Source: Bacteroides helcogenes P 36-108 (GTDB lineage: Bacteria; Bacteroidota; Bacteroidia; Bacteroidales; Bacteroidaceae). Taken from it: a stretch of 64,000 nt of DNA. The notes under the pieces were generated by a model. It had not been told where the DNA came from. It saw nothing but the letters and a program-made list of their open reading frames with translations, and did not search any database. Of this stretch, positions 1 to 8,958 are shown piece by piece. The DNA lies in contig NC_014933.1 in the NCBI RefSeq assembly GCF_000186225.1, forward strand, positions 3,534,001-3,598,000, in the 5' to 3' direction. The number at the start of each line of letters is the position of its first letter. Position 1 is the first letter of the stretch. The position numbers and the translations under genes are program-made.

Positions 1-412
1 ATATAATGGGAACCGGAACCCAACAAAGATAGAATATCCCGGCAAAGAAATCTGCCAACGAACAATGATATAGTGCAAAATATTCGCAAGGAATAAGAGT
101 AGTACCATTGACAGATAAGCCAAAAAGAGATTTTTCAGCCTCATACAGCCCCTTTATGTCGATAGGATTTACTTGATAATTGGGATACACGCGCATCCAG
201 TCATACGAAATGCCGAATACGAAAAAAGGCAATAATGCCAGAGCCAACTTACGGGTTGTCTTTCCCGCAAAGAACAATACCAAAAATATCCCTGCCATCA
301 AGATATGTTCCGGACGGAGTCCGATGCAGACCGTTGTCAGAATCAAAAAAAGCGCCGTAATGATAATAACCCAGACCGCCTCTTTCACAGAGGGAAACAA
401 ATAATTTCTCAT
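1..412 (-). CDS. Inositol phosphorylceramide synthase-like PAP2 membrane protein (partial, N-terminal part)
   Basis: This gene is cut by the window edge, so only about the first 137 residues are visible. Its ATG (410-412) overlaps the stop codon of the upstream phosphatidyltransferase as ATGA, which indicates translational coupling. The translation begins [13 protein letters not shown], has several hydrophobic segments, and contains YDWMRVYPNY, VNPIDIKGLY and EAEKSLFG. The D/R, Y-P, LYxxEKxLFG pattern is typical of PAP2-superfamily inositol phosphorylceramide synthases. The catalytic PAP2 motifs would lie beyond the window. With its neighbours it would move phosphoinositol onto ceramide at the inner membrane. 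The function is inferred from family and context. Confidence 0.75.
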   Translation of the reverse strand, partial: MRNYLFPSVKEAVWVIIITALFLILTTVCIGLRPEHILMAGIFLVLFFAGKTTRKLALALLPFFVFGISYDWMRVYPNYQVNPIDIKGLYEAEKSLFGLSVNGTTLIPCEYFALYHCSLADFFAGIFYLCWVPVPII

Positions 413-1062
413 CACTTATTTTTCAGAAGTTTATAGCAATGCGACAAACGGGCGAACGCTGTCAAATTTGCCAGAACGGCAATAAGCGCCAAAGGCACAA
501 TCAATATCAGCATCGGATCGAATGCCGTACAGTCACTAAAAACTCCACAAAAAATAGCACCGATAGCAGTCAACACAACACGCTCGGGACGTTGCATAAA
601 ACCAACTTTGCATTCCAGTCCCAATCCTTCGGCACGGGCACGCACGTAACTCACCATCAGTGAACCTATTAAAGCAATGAACGTAATCATGGAGCCCCAC
701 AGATATCCTTGCAACATCAAATAATAAAATATACCGAACAACGTCACGAGTTCACTATAACGGTCGAGCACCGAATCAAACAAAGCACCAAACGTTGAAC
801 TCATATTGCCTACACGTGCCACACGCCCGTCCATCATGTCAAACAGTCCGGCAAAAAGCACTATACCGCCTCCCCAGCCCACATAAGTCAGTTCCCCACT
901 CTTATACATGCCTGCATAAACAAACAAAGCAGCAGCCATGATATTCAGCACCAATCCGGTGGTAGTAATGAAATTAGGTGTAATACCAATCTTAATCATG
1001 CCACGCACCACAGGATTGATAATTCTGTAAATCACCTGTTGTAAATAATCTCTATAATTCAT
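412..1062 (-). CDS. CDP-alcohol phosphatidyltransferase (probable phosphatidylinositol-phosphate synthase)
   Basis: 216-residue integral membrane enzyme. The complete family signature is visible: D75-x2-D78-G79-x2-A82-R83-x8-G92-x3-D96-x3-D100, whose aspartates bind the metal and CDP-diacylglycerol. About six hydrophobic segments follow from residue 35 onward. Between an inositol-1-phosphate synthase and a PgpA-type phosphatase, the expected reaction is CDP-diacylglycerol plus myo-inositol 1-phosphate giving phosphatidylinositol phosphate. It overlaps the GtrA-like gene upstream by 11 nt and the IPC-synthase gene downstream by ATGA. The family call is certain; substrate preference is inferred from context. 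Confidence 0.88.
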   Translation of the reverse strand: MNYRDYLQQVIYRIINPVVRGMIKIGITPNFITTTGLVLNIMAAALFVYAGMYKSGELTYVGWGGGIVLFAGLFDMMDGRVARVGNMSSTFGALFDSVLDRYSELVTLFGIFYYLMLQGYLWGSMITFIALIGSLMVSYVRARAEGLGLECKVGFMQRPERVVLTAIGAIFCGVFSDCTAFDPMLILIVPLALIAVLANLTAFARLSHCYKLLKNK

Positions 1063-1567
1063 ACTCGTCTTTTTTATTCTCCAAATCGTGTTTCAGAAAC
1101 CTCCTGAAGTTATAATTCCGGTAAACAAAAACCCGCTGCAGATGATAGTTCCAGAAGAAAGCAACCAATACTGCAACTATTATCTTTGACAGGATAAACA
1201 CATTATCAACATAATAGCCCAACAATCCGTTTACCCATATCATGCCGGTGAGCCATTCTGTCAAGGCAAATGTTCCCCAAGTATTGAGCACAATACTGGC
1301 TCCCCAAACAAAAAGGTATTTCACGGCAACATGTGTTTTCTTCACATTTGCAGCATGAAAAACCCATCTGTAATTAATGGCACAATTCACTATGCCTCCC
1401 ACCACAGAACCCGTAAACGTAGCATAAAGATAAAAAATACCGAAAGCTTTTACCAAAAGGATGGTTATCAGGAAATCAACAAAACTCGCAAATTGCGCAG
1501 ACAGTTGGGCCTTTAGAAAGACCCATACAGAATGACGGCATTTGGTTTCTCTGTTTTTTTCTTTCAT
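1052..1567 (-). CDS. GtrA-like membrane protein in the inositol-lipid cluster
   Basis: About 171 residues with four predicted membrane helices, matching the GtrA family, whose known members help move lipid-linked sugars across membranes. An upstream in-frame ATG at 1579 is possible, but the ATG at 1567 forms an ATGA overlap with the stop of the preceding PgpA-type gene, the same coupling seen elsewhere in this operon, so I prefer it. The C-terminus is charged ([11 protein letters not shown]). Its position between the two phospholipid enzymes suggests a role in handling or translocating an inositol lipid, but the sequence does not show this directly. Confidence 0.75.
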   Translation of the reverse strand: MKEKNRETKCRHSVWVFLKAQLSAQFASFVDFLITILLVKAFGIFYLYATFTGSVVGGIVNCAINYRWVFHAANVKKTHVAVKYLFVWGASIVLNTWGTFALTEWLTGMIWVNGLLGYYVDNVFILSKIIVAVLVAFFWNYHLQRVFVYRNYNFRRFLKHDLENKKDEYEL

Positions 1568-2037
1568 CCTATTATCCATCTTGCCGCAATCAAAACAATA
1601 AAGCCATAAACACCGGATAAGATATCATCCATCATTACCCCTACTCCACCAGGCAGGTTTTCCATCTTGCGAATGCCCAACGGTTTAAAAATATCGAACA
1701 ATCGGAATAGAGCAAACGCCCCCGATGCATACCATATATGTCCGGCAGGCACTGCAAGCAAAACAATCCAGACTCCGACCATTTCATCAACAACCACACG
1801 AGAAGGGTCTTCACCCCAAAATGCCTCCAGACAATCGGACGCCCATATACCTGCAACCGTGAAAGCCAAAATCATTGCCACCGTCAGCCACAACAAAATG
1901 ACACTCGAAACAAGACAAGACAAACCAAGCCAAACAAGCGTAGCCAATAAAGCTCCCGCCGTGCCCGGAGCAAAAGGAGAAAAGCCTGAGCCAAAGCCCG
2001 TGCCGATAATAACGGATAGAAGGGAAGGTTTCTTCAT
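1564..2037 (-). CDS. PgpA-family lipid phosphatase (probable phosphatidylinositol-phosphate phosphatase)
   Basis: Phosphatidylglycerophosphatase A-type membrane protein of about 157 residues. Family motifs visible are GTGFGSGFSPFAPGTAGAL near the N-terminus and VVVDEMVGVWI in the middle, with hydrophobic segments between. The longest open frame starts at a TTG (2079) that adds a short hydrophobic extension; the ATG at 2037 (MKKPSLLS) fits the family better. In this operon the likely substrate is phosphatidylinositol phosphate, dephosphorylated to phosphatidylinositol. True PgpA activity on phosphatidylglycerophosphate is the alternative and cannot be excluded from sequence. Confidence 0.82.
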   Translation of the reverse strand: MKKPSLLSVIIGTGFGSGFSPFAPGTAGALLATLVWLGLSCLVSSVILLWLTVAMILAFTVAGIWASDCLEAFWGEDPSRVVVDEMVGVWIVLLAVPAGHIWYASGAFALFRLFDIFKPLGIRKMENLPGGVGVMMDDILSGVYGFIVLIAARWIIG

Positions 2038-2149
2038 ACAATCCGGGAGAAAAATAGGTAAGATAAACAAAAACAACAAGATGGCAGAATGGTAAGACAG
2101 TCTTTACTGCCTTATCATCTTACCATCCTATCATATTAATCATTAATTA

Positions 2150-3445
2150 TCAATCCAAATAACTCGGTGCAGTTTCACCCACCATATTACGGATAGTTTG
2201 CTTCACCATACGCCATTGCTGGAACAAGTCGTGTACCGGCTGATGTTCAAAATCATGCATCGGACTCTTACAGAAGAATGACAGCCATGTCTGAATGCCA
2301 CACATACCCGCACGCATTGCCAAATCACTGAAAATAACCAAGTCAAGTGCAATAGGGGCGGCAAGAATAGAATCGCGACATAAGAAATTAACCTTGATTT
2401 CCATCGGATAGCCCATCCAACCAAAGATGTCGATGTTATCCCATGCTTCCTTATTGTCCTTACGAGGAGGATAATAGTTGATACGCACTTTGTGATAAAC
2501 ATCACCATACAGATCAGGGAATTTTTCAGGTTCGAAGATATTGTCGATAACAGATAACTTGCTTACTTCTTTCGTCTTAAAGTTTTCCGGTTGATCGAGC
2601 ACTTCTCCGTCGCGGTTACCCAGAATATTGGTAGAGAACCAACCGCTTACACCCAGCATACGAGTTTTGAACATGGGAGCAAGAACGGTCTTCATCAAAG
2701 TCTGGCCACTCTTAAAGTCCTTACCGGAAATGGGTACATTCATTTTCTTGGAGAATTCCCACATAGCCGGGGTATCTACACACAAATTAGGAGCCCCCAT
2801 AATGAACGGAGCACCTTCTGCAATGGCAGCGTAAGCATAACACATACTCGGAGAAATAACTTCGGTATTGTTTTCTTTCATAGCTTTTTCCAAAGCAGCA
2901 AGAGACTCATGTTCTTTTGACAGAGGAACGTAAATTTCCGTACTTGCAGCCCACAATACAACGATACGCTCGCAGTTGTTGGCAACCTTAAAATTACGAA
3001 TATCTTCACGCAACTGTTCCACCATGTCCCAACGGGTAGCGGCATTCTTGATATGCGTACCATTCAGGCGTTTTGCAAAGTTGTGATCGAAAGCGGCAGG
3101 CATAGGCTTGATGGTTTGCAACTCGTCTTTTACAAGATTCAAGTCTTTTTCTTTCAAGACCTCGGCATACATAGCCGCTTCATATGCATTGTCCGGAAAA
3201 ATATCCCAGCCACCGAAAACGATATCATTTAAATCTACCAAAGGCACTACATCCTTGATGAGCTTCTCCTTACCATCCTGCATCCGCATGGTAGCCATTT
3301 GTGTGATTGAGCCTATAGCTTTTGCCAACCCTTTGCGGGCAGCCAGTGTGCCGGTAATCATAGTGGTTGCAACCGCACCACCTACTCCAACTACCAACAC
3401 GCCAAGACGTCCGGTTGCCGGTTTAATGTTTTCTTTCATTGCCAT
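2150..3445 (-). CDS. ino1: myo-Inositol-1-phosphate synthase
   Basis: 431-residue NAD-dependent enzyme that cyclises glucose 6-phosphate to 1L-myo-inositol 1-phosphate, the first step of de novo inositol synthesis. The Rossmann NAD-binding glycine run is at residues 15-30 (GVLVVGVGGAVATT). GAPNLCVDTPAMWEF, SGKDFKSGQTLMKT and GWFSTNILGNRDG match the family's catalytic core, including the conserved lysines. It is the first gene of the five-gene inositol-lipid cluster and has its own candidate promoter at 3474-3481. A 112-nt gap separates it from the phosphatase gene, so a second promoter there is possible. Confidence 0.95.
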   Translation of the reverse strand: MAMKENIKPATGRLGVLVVGVGGAVATTMITGTLAARKGLAKAIGSITQMATMRMQDGKEKLIKDVVPLVDLNDIVFGGWDIFPDNAYEAAMYAEVLKEKDLNLVKDELQTIKPMPAAFDHNFAKRLNGTHIKNAATRWDMVEQLREDIRNFKVANNCERIVVLWAASTEIYVPLSKEHESLAALEKAMKENNTEVISPSMCYAYAAIAEGAPFIMGAPNLCVDTPAMWEFSKKMNVPISGKDFKSGQTLMKTVLAPMFKTRMLGVSGWFSTNILGNRDGEVLDQPENFKTKEVSKLSVIDNIFEPEKFPDLYGDVYHKVRINYYPPRKDNKEAWDNIDIFGWMGYPMEIKVNFLCRDSILAAPIALDLVIFSDLAMRAGMCGIQTWLSFFCKSPMHDFEHQPVHDLFQQWRMVKQTIRNMVGETAPSYLD

Positions 3446-3473
3446 TGTAATATTTAGAGTTTAAAAAATTGCT

Positions 3474-3481
3474 CAAATTTA
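3474..3481 (-). promoter_or_regulatory. Candidate -7 element for the inositol-lipid operon
   Basis: TAAATTTG on the minus strand matches the Bacteroides -7 consensus TAnnTTTG, 28 nt upstream of the ino1 ATG. No clear TTTG -33 box is found at the usual 19-21 nt spacing, so this is a candidate only. Confidence 0.5.
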
Positions 3482-3546
3482 GAGTATTTTACTCAATTGG
3501 AATTAGTCTTTTTATCAGATTTAATGTCCTATTAGTCAGAATTAGG

Positions 3547-6108
3547 TTAAAAAGTCATGTGCAAGCTTATCCTTAATCCGGATTTATCAATATCCGGCAA
3601 ATCACGATAAGTCAAACGCCACACATAATCAACACGTAATATCTTAAAAATGTTTTCGATTCCTACACCCGCCTCCACGTATGGCATATGCCTCATTACG
3701 GTGCTTGAAAGCGGGAAACGGAACAGTCCGTCACTCAAATCGGGATTATTCTTATCACTCAGATTACCATACAGACCGCGGCAGGAAAGCACTTCACGCC
3801 ATTTCAACTTTTTAAATAATGGAATCCTGTTGAATATAAAACCATTCAAATAATAAGTCACATCCCAAGAAGCATATTCATCATTCATAAACTCCATTGC
3901 ATTCATTAATGAATACGATTCCGGCTGAATGGTGTAAGACAAGTTTGCATTCGGAATAATCAATAACGGAAAAGGAACTTTGTTCCAAACCTTTCCGGCT
4001 TTCAGGATAATATCAGTATAACCGAAGGCCGAAAACCAAAAGCGTTTCTGAAATCCGACTTCCGTATAATGATAGGTATAATCACTTCCTAAAACGCCCT
4101 TTGCAGCCATTATATGTGAAAGTGAAAAAACAGGAGCGTCCAATGAAACCGGAAAGCGATTCCATTGAGTCTGGAAAAATTTTTCATTCGGAGCATAACG
4201 TAATTTTAACTCCAACTCATTGGTATGAATACTCCCGATATGATTGTCCATAGTAGCAAGGCCAGGATCAACTGTGACTTCCTGTTTAATAAAAGGAATA
4301 AGAGGAGAAGACTCGTCACGTCTCGAACGGGTAACCAACTGATAGGAGAAGCCGGAATGAAACTCACTGGTATAAGTCAACTCTATCTTTTGCTGATAGC
4401 CGATACGATCATCTTTCTGACGCTTCAAGGCAAGAAAAACATTATCCTGACTGGTATATAAATAGTGTTGTCCATACTGGTTCACATCTGACAAGTAACC
4501 AACTTTCAACGAATGAATGGGGAACTCATTGGCATACTCCTTTTTCTTATTGAAAGAGTATTCCAGTTCTGCAAGCCCTTTCACCCGTTGGTCGCGAAAA
4601 CCATATGCAATGTACCCTTTACCAAACAAATGCGGATTAAGCCAGGCTGTAGTCATGCCACCCGCCCTCAGCCGTACACCTTCCAGCGTATTCCCACTGA
4701 TAGTAGTATTCATCATGCCAATGTATAATAGAGGTGCTTTCTCTTGGGGGACAGGAATATATCCCGTAAACAGCACTTTTAGCACTCTCTCTGTCCAATA
4801 ATATACAGGATAAGCCCGTAACTGCACCATCATCTTATCCACAGAAGTTTCCTTCTTGCTGACTTTCACATGACGATTTGCATCCCAATACGCTTCCGGT
4901 CGCATAGAAGCTTCCAGAGCTTCAATGACTCTTTCCGGTTTACGGAATGCTTGCAGAGCTTTATCATCAGCTTCGTATTTATAATTTCGGTAATACACAT
5001 CTCTTTTAGCATAAATACCATCACTGCTATCCACCAACTTGAATTCAGTAGTTATGCTCTCATCGGTTAGTTGCCTTGTTCCATCCTTTGCACGGTCAAA
5101 GTTTTGTTCTATCTTCATATAATCTACAAAATTCAGATTTATTTTCTGAGGAAAGTTCAAGACTGCACGACAAACGAAATATGTACTGTCAAGCACGACA
5201 TATAAATGCCCCGTAAAACCAAATGACTCAGAATTAAACGGTACAAACGTCAAATCCACGCAAGGCTTCCCGGCAACGGAAAGGGTATCCATTAAATAAT
5301 ATTTGTAGAAAGAAGGTCCCAGAGAAGAAAGCGGACTGACAAACTTATTCGTAAATAAAGAAATGTTGTTCTCATAAATATTCACATCAGTCATCGTGAC
5401 ACTGATAGCTTGCTCCATGCCCTGCTGAGACAGAATCTCATCTACTCCTGCCCGCCTGCGAGCCTGTACCCACTGTTTCTCACTATATGGTGACTTACGA
5501 TAATAGTCCGTTGCGAGCAACTCACGATTAGAAATAGCCAGTACCGGCCTACCTGTCACAGCCGACGTATCTACATAATCTATCAAAAATTTGAATTTAC
5601 GATATATCCACTTCTGCTGTTTTATGCTATCAAAGTTATTGATGGCAAATGTCATCTTCTCATAGCGGTCACGCTGCCAGAAATCATGCTCATCCGGTGA
5701 ATAATCATCCCGATGCTCTATCATATTCCGCACAAACTCTACTGCCGGATTATTTTTTTTTCTGTAACGTTCATGTTTGGGGGTTACCACAATTTCAGCC
5801 AACGCATACGTGGCCGATGAAAGCGCTATATGCAGACGTACGCTTTGGGCGGGATGCACCAACTGAATATATTCATTATACCCCACAGTTGAGATAACCA
5901 GTGTAGCTTCCAGTCTGTAGGTCTTGAAGGAAAAACAACCATTATCATCAGTCATTCCTCCTTCCGTAGTCCCTTTCAAATAAACAGATGTATAAGGCAA
6001 CGGTTCTTTCGTCAACGAGTCAGTAACAACGCCTTGCACCATATATTGTGCCTTCAACGGCAGGGCAACCAATTGTATGAACAAAGCTACCCCAAAAAAC
6101 AATCTCAT
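3547..6108 (-). CDS. DUF5686 outer-membrane protein with N-terminal carboxypeptidase-regulatory-like domain
   Basis: About 853 residues. The open frame begins earlier (6138), but ATG 6108 starts a good signal peptide (MRLFFGVALFIQLVALPLKA) and has an AGGAG about 12 nt upstream. Residues ~20-115 form a CarboxypepD_reg-like beta-sandwich (VQGVVTDSLTKEPLPYTSVY), as found on Bacteroidetes outer-membrane proteins. The remainder is the DUF5686 region and a C-terminal predicted beta-barrel ending in Phe (LRISLHMTF), typical of outer-membrane insertion. The function of this conserved family is not established. It is monocistronic, lying between the inositol cluster and the two-component system. Confidence 0.85.
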   Translation of the reverse strand: MRLFFGVALFIQLVALPLKAQYMVQGVVTDSLTKEPLPYTSVYLKGTTEGGMTDDNGCFSFKTYRLEATLVISTVGYNEYIQLVHPAQSVRLHIALSSATYALAEIVVTPKHERYRKKNNPAVEFVRNMIEHRDDYSPDEHDFWQRDRYEKMTFAINNFDSIKQQKWIYRKFKFLIDYVDTSAVTGRPVLAISNRELLATDYYRKSPYSEKQWVQARRRAGVDEILSQQGMEQAISVTMTDVNIYENNISLFTNKFVSPLSSLGPSFYKYYLMDTLSVAGKPCVDLTFVPFNSESFGFTGHLYVVLDSTYFVCRAVLNFPQKINLNFVDYMKIEQNFDRAKDGTRQLTDESITTEFKLVDSSDGIYAKRDVYYRNYKYEADDKALQAFRKPERVIEALEASMRPEAYWDANRHVKVSKKETSVDKMMVQLRAYPVYYWTERVLKVLFTGYIPVPQEKAPLLYIGMMNTTISGNTLEGVRLRAGGMTTAWLNPHLFGKGYIAYGFRDQRVKGLAELEYSFNKKKEYANEFPIHSLKVGYLSDVNQYGQHYLYTSQDNVFLALKRQKDDRIGYQQKIELTYTSEFHSGFSYQLVTRSRRDESSPLIPFIKQEVTVDPGLATMDNHIGSIHTNELELKLRYAPNEKFFQTQWNRFPVSLDAPVFSLSHIMAAKGVLGSDYTYHYTEVGFQKRFWFSAFGYTDIILKAGKVWNKVPFPLLIIPNANLSYTIQPESYSLMNAMEFMNDEYASWDVTYYLNGFIFNRIPLFKKLKWREVLSCRGLYGNLSDKNNPDLSDGLFRFPLSSTVMRHMPYVEAGVGIENIFKILRVDYVWRLTYRDLPDIDKSGLRISLHMTF

Positions 6109-6234
6109 ACCTATTTTTCTCCTAAATTCAGGATGCAAAGGTACGGAAGAAAACTTTTTCAGAAAGATCGGTTTTGCAGAATAAATGTCCTAAAGTGCTT
6201 AAACATCCGGCAAAAAACTCTGCAAAGCATAAAA

Positions 6235-7551
6235 CTAAGCATTAAACATGATGCGGAAACGGGTCAGGCCATCATTATAGGTACGAAGAGAAAATGTACA
6301 GTTATGGCGAATCAAGACTTCTCGGATAAACACCAGACCAATACCCTGCCCATTCGGTTTAGTAGAAAAAAAAGGACTGAAAAGCTTAGCCTCTACCTCC
6401 TTGCTGATTCCGGAACCATTATCAATCACTTCTATATAAGCGGGAGCTACTGTTCTGATTATAATCTCCCCCCGTCTGCCCGATTCTCCGACAAAAGAGT
6501 CTATACTCTCGGCAGCATTTTTAATGATATTCACCAATACCTGTTCAAAAAGGGAAGCATCCAAACGAACTGAACCAATTTCCGGATCACATTCAAGCCT
6601 CAAACTAATTTTGCGGTCATTACACATGCCTTCCATAAAGCGTTTGCACATAGCTACCAAATCATTCAACCGCACAGATGCCAATGTCGGTTCAGGAATC
6701 TTCACCACATCAGCAAAACGGGTAATAAAACGGCTCATGGAAAAACAACGTTCCGTGCAAACACGCATTACGTCACAAATATCATCCATACCTTCTTCGG
6801 CGGAAAGAGCTTGCTCCACAGTATCTAATGTAGAAGTGATACCCGCAGTAGTATTGTTTACTTCATGGGCAATCATACGGATTACCTTCTCATACGCACG
6901 CTTTTCTGCACGCATCACTTCCTCGGTCATACGTTCTATCAGAAAGAAAGGATGTTTAAATCCACGATCAATGAAAGTCGAATGAGTGCACTTATAGATA
7001 TTTGCATCATTCAGGCGGACCACAGCCGTCTCGTCTTTTGGAATTACGGCCAATTCAGTTGCCAGCGGAGAATCCACCTGATCCAAAGGCTTGTCTATCA
7101 CTTCTTCCAAACGGACACCCAACATCTTTACAGCCATCGGATTCACCTGAGATACCTCGCCGTCTAAAGTCGTAATGACAACTCCCATCGGAGATGCCTG
7201 AATCAGCAGATCCAGAAAGTGATTTTGCTCACGCAACCTCAATCGTTCATTCTTGAGTTGCTCCATCATACGGTTGAATATATTCACAATACGATCTGCC
7301 TCATATTGCCCCACTTGGCTCAGGCGACTGCTGAAATCCTGCTCACGCAACAACTCCATACCGCAACCAATCGTATTCATCGGTTTTACGATCTTACGGT
7401 AGAATACTATCAAATAAAGCAGAATAAATGCAATAAGCCCCTCGATAATATACAAATGCATGAAATGTATTTTATCGACAAAATGAAACAGCAATCCGCC
7501 CAAACCAAGCAGAAAGAGGACAAGTATGAAAAAGAAGAATTTAATGCGCAC
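6235..7551 (-). CDS. NtrB-like sensor histidine kinase
   Basis: 438 residues. Two N-terminal membrane helices (about 5-25 and 33-50) with almost no periplasmic loop, then a HAMP-like linker, a PAS domain (QASPMGVVITTLDGEVSQVN), a dimerisation/phosphoacceptor helix with IAHEVNN (His near residue 230) and a HATPase domain (VIDNGSGIS; PNGQGIGLVFIREV). The tiny loop suggests it senses the membrane or an internal signal. It begins 5 nt after the response-regulator stop, so the start must be the GTG at 7551; no in-frame ATG fits. Partner of the adjacent NtrC-type regulator. The order tolC-regulator-kinase suggests one operon. Confidence 0.92.
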   Translation of the reverse strand: MRIKFFFFILVLFLLGLGGLLFHFVDKIHFMHLYIIEGLIAFILLYLIVFYRKIVKPMNTIGCGMELLREQDFSSRLSQVGQYEADRIVNIFNRMMEQLKNERLRLREQNHFLDLLIQASPMGVVITTLDGEVSQVNPMAVKMLGVRLEEVIDKPLDQVDSPLATELAVIPKDETAVVRLNDANIYKCTHSTFIDRGFKHPFFLIERMTEEVMRAEKRAYEKVIRMIAHEVNNTTAGITSTLDTVEQALSAEEGMDDICDVMRVCTERCFSMSRFITRFADVVKIPEPTLASVRLNDLVAMCKRFMEGMCNDRKISLRLECDPEIGSVRLDASLFEQVLVNIIKNAAESIDSFVGESGRRGEIIIRTVAPAYIEVIDNGSGISKEVEAKLFSPFFSTKPNGQGIGLVFIREVLIRHNCTFSLRTYNDGLTRFRIMFNA

Positions 7552-7556
7552 AGAAG

Positions 7557-8912
7557 TTATTCATAATTAATGTTGTATTTTTCCAAACGGCGATAAAGTG
7601 CCGCACGACTTATGCCCAATGTCACAGCTACCTGACTAAGATTTCCCTTATGCTGCTCCAAAGCTTGCAAAATAGTCTGCCGTTCTATTTCATCTAACGT
7701 CATACCAGAGAAAGAACTACCATCGGCAACCTTGGACGATTCGTCGTGACGTAAATACTGGACATCAAAATCAACAGCATCCAACACCGTCTTTCCACTG
7801 ACCAAAATAGTACGTTCCACCAGATTCTTCAATTCACGGATATTGCCCGGATAAGGCAGGCGTGAAAGGAAGTTCAGAGCATCCGCCGAAAAATCCGTAT
7901 GTGGCAAACCATTCACTTCGGCTTGGCAGTCGGCAAAATGACGAACCAGCAAAGGAATATCTTCACGACGTTCGCGCAAAGCAGGAAGTTTGACGGTTAT
8001 CAGGTTGATCCGGTAGAAAAGATCCTCACGGAAGGTATGTTCAGAAACCATTTTGCGCAAATCAGCGTTGGTAGCAGATACCACCCGTACATCTACTTTA
8101 CGGGGGCGACTATCGCCTAACACTTCAAATGTCTGATCCTGCAATACCCGCAACAGCTTCACTTGACAAGATGGATCAAGATCACCGATTTCATCTAAAA
8201 AAATAGTTCCCTTATCAGCCATTTCAAAACGCCCTGTACGATCGGCAATCGCATCTGTAAACGCTCCTTTCTTATGACCGAACATTTCACTCTCAAACAG
8301 ACTCTGCGAGATACCTCCGAGATTAACTTTTACAAAAGGTTGTTTCAAACGCTGACTATTGTCATGAATAGCTTCGGCAATCAGTTCCTTACCTGTTCCA
8401 CTCTCACCCGTAATAAGTACAGAAGCATTAGTACGGGCAATACGGGCAACCGTATTTAATACATCCATCAAACCTTTTGACTTACCGATAATATGACCGC
8501 GGTTCAAGTTGTTGCTTTCTTTTCCTTCAACCTTCTCCGGAGCAGTAGTCAGTTCTAAAGCCGTCTCTATGCGCTGTAACAAAGCGGCATTATTCCACGG
8601 CTTGGTAATAAAGTCGAAAGCTCCCGTCTGCATACCTTGCACAGCAAGCTGAATACTTCCCCATGCTGTCATCAAAATGACAGGTACATCAGGACGGAAA
8701 ATTTTGACTTGCTTTAGTAAAGTAAGACCTTCCTCACCGGTCGTTGAAAGGGTGAAGTTCATGTCCATCAATATCAAAGAGGGTATCTCAGCACGAACAA
8801 TATCTATGGCCTCACGTGGTCCCGGAGCAGTTTTTACTTCATAACCGGCACGTTTCAACATAAAACTAAGTGAAGAGCGTACAGCACTATCATCGTCTAT
8901 TATCAATATCAT
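7557..8912 (-). CDS. Sigma-54-dependent response regulator, NtrC family
   Basis: 451 residues. The receiver domain has the acidic pocket IIDDD (4-8), the phosphoacceptor D50 in LILMD and the conserved Lys in FITKPW. The AAA+ domain has Walker A GESGTGKE, Walker B GTIFLDEIGD and arginine-finger motifs. The sigma-54-contacting loop reads GAFTDA rather than GAFTGA. A Fis-type helix-turn-helix lies at the C-terminus (VAVTLGISRAALYRRLEKY). It would activate sigma-54 promoters, and the strongest candidate in the window lies upstream of the adjacent tolC-like gene (10479-10494). It follows tolC by 46 nt, implying co-transcription and autoregulation. Confidence 0.95.
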   Translation of the reverse strand: MILIIDDDSAVRSSLSFMLKRAGYEVKTAPGPREAIDIVRAEIPSLILMDMNFTLSTTGEEGLTLLKQVKIFRPDVPVILMTAWGSIQLAVQGMQTGAFDFITKPWNNAALLQRIETALELTTAPEKVEGKESNNLNRGHIIGKSKGLMDVLNTVARIARTNASVLITGESGTGKELIAEAIHDNSQRLKQPFVKVNLGGISQSLFESEMFGHKKGAFTDAIADRTGRFEMADKGTIFLDEIGDLDPSCQVKLLRVLQDQTFEVLGDSRPRKVDVRVVSATNADLRKMVSEHTFREDLFYRINLITVKLPALRERREDIPLLVRHFADCQAEVNGLPHTDFSADALNFLSRLPYPGNIRELKNLVERTILVSGKTVLDAVDFDVQYLRHDESSKVADGSSFSGMTLDEIERQTILQALEQHKGNLSQVAVTLGISRAALYRRLEKYNINYE

Positions 8913-8958
8913 AATTAGTTTTACCGTTTGTTTCCTGCAAAAATAAAGAAAAATAAAT

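Noticed and set aside
6034..6573. 179-codon plus-strand frame
   Set aside because: Antisense to the 5' end of the DUF5686 gene and the 3' end of the histidine kinase; composition is that of a shadow frame.
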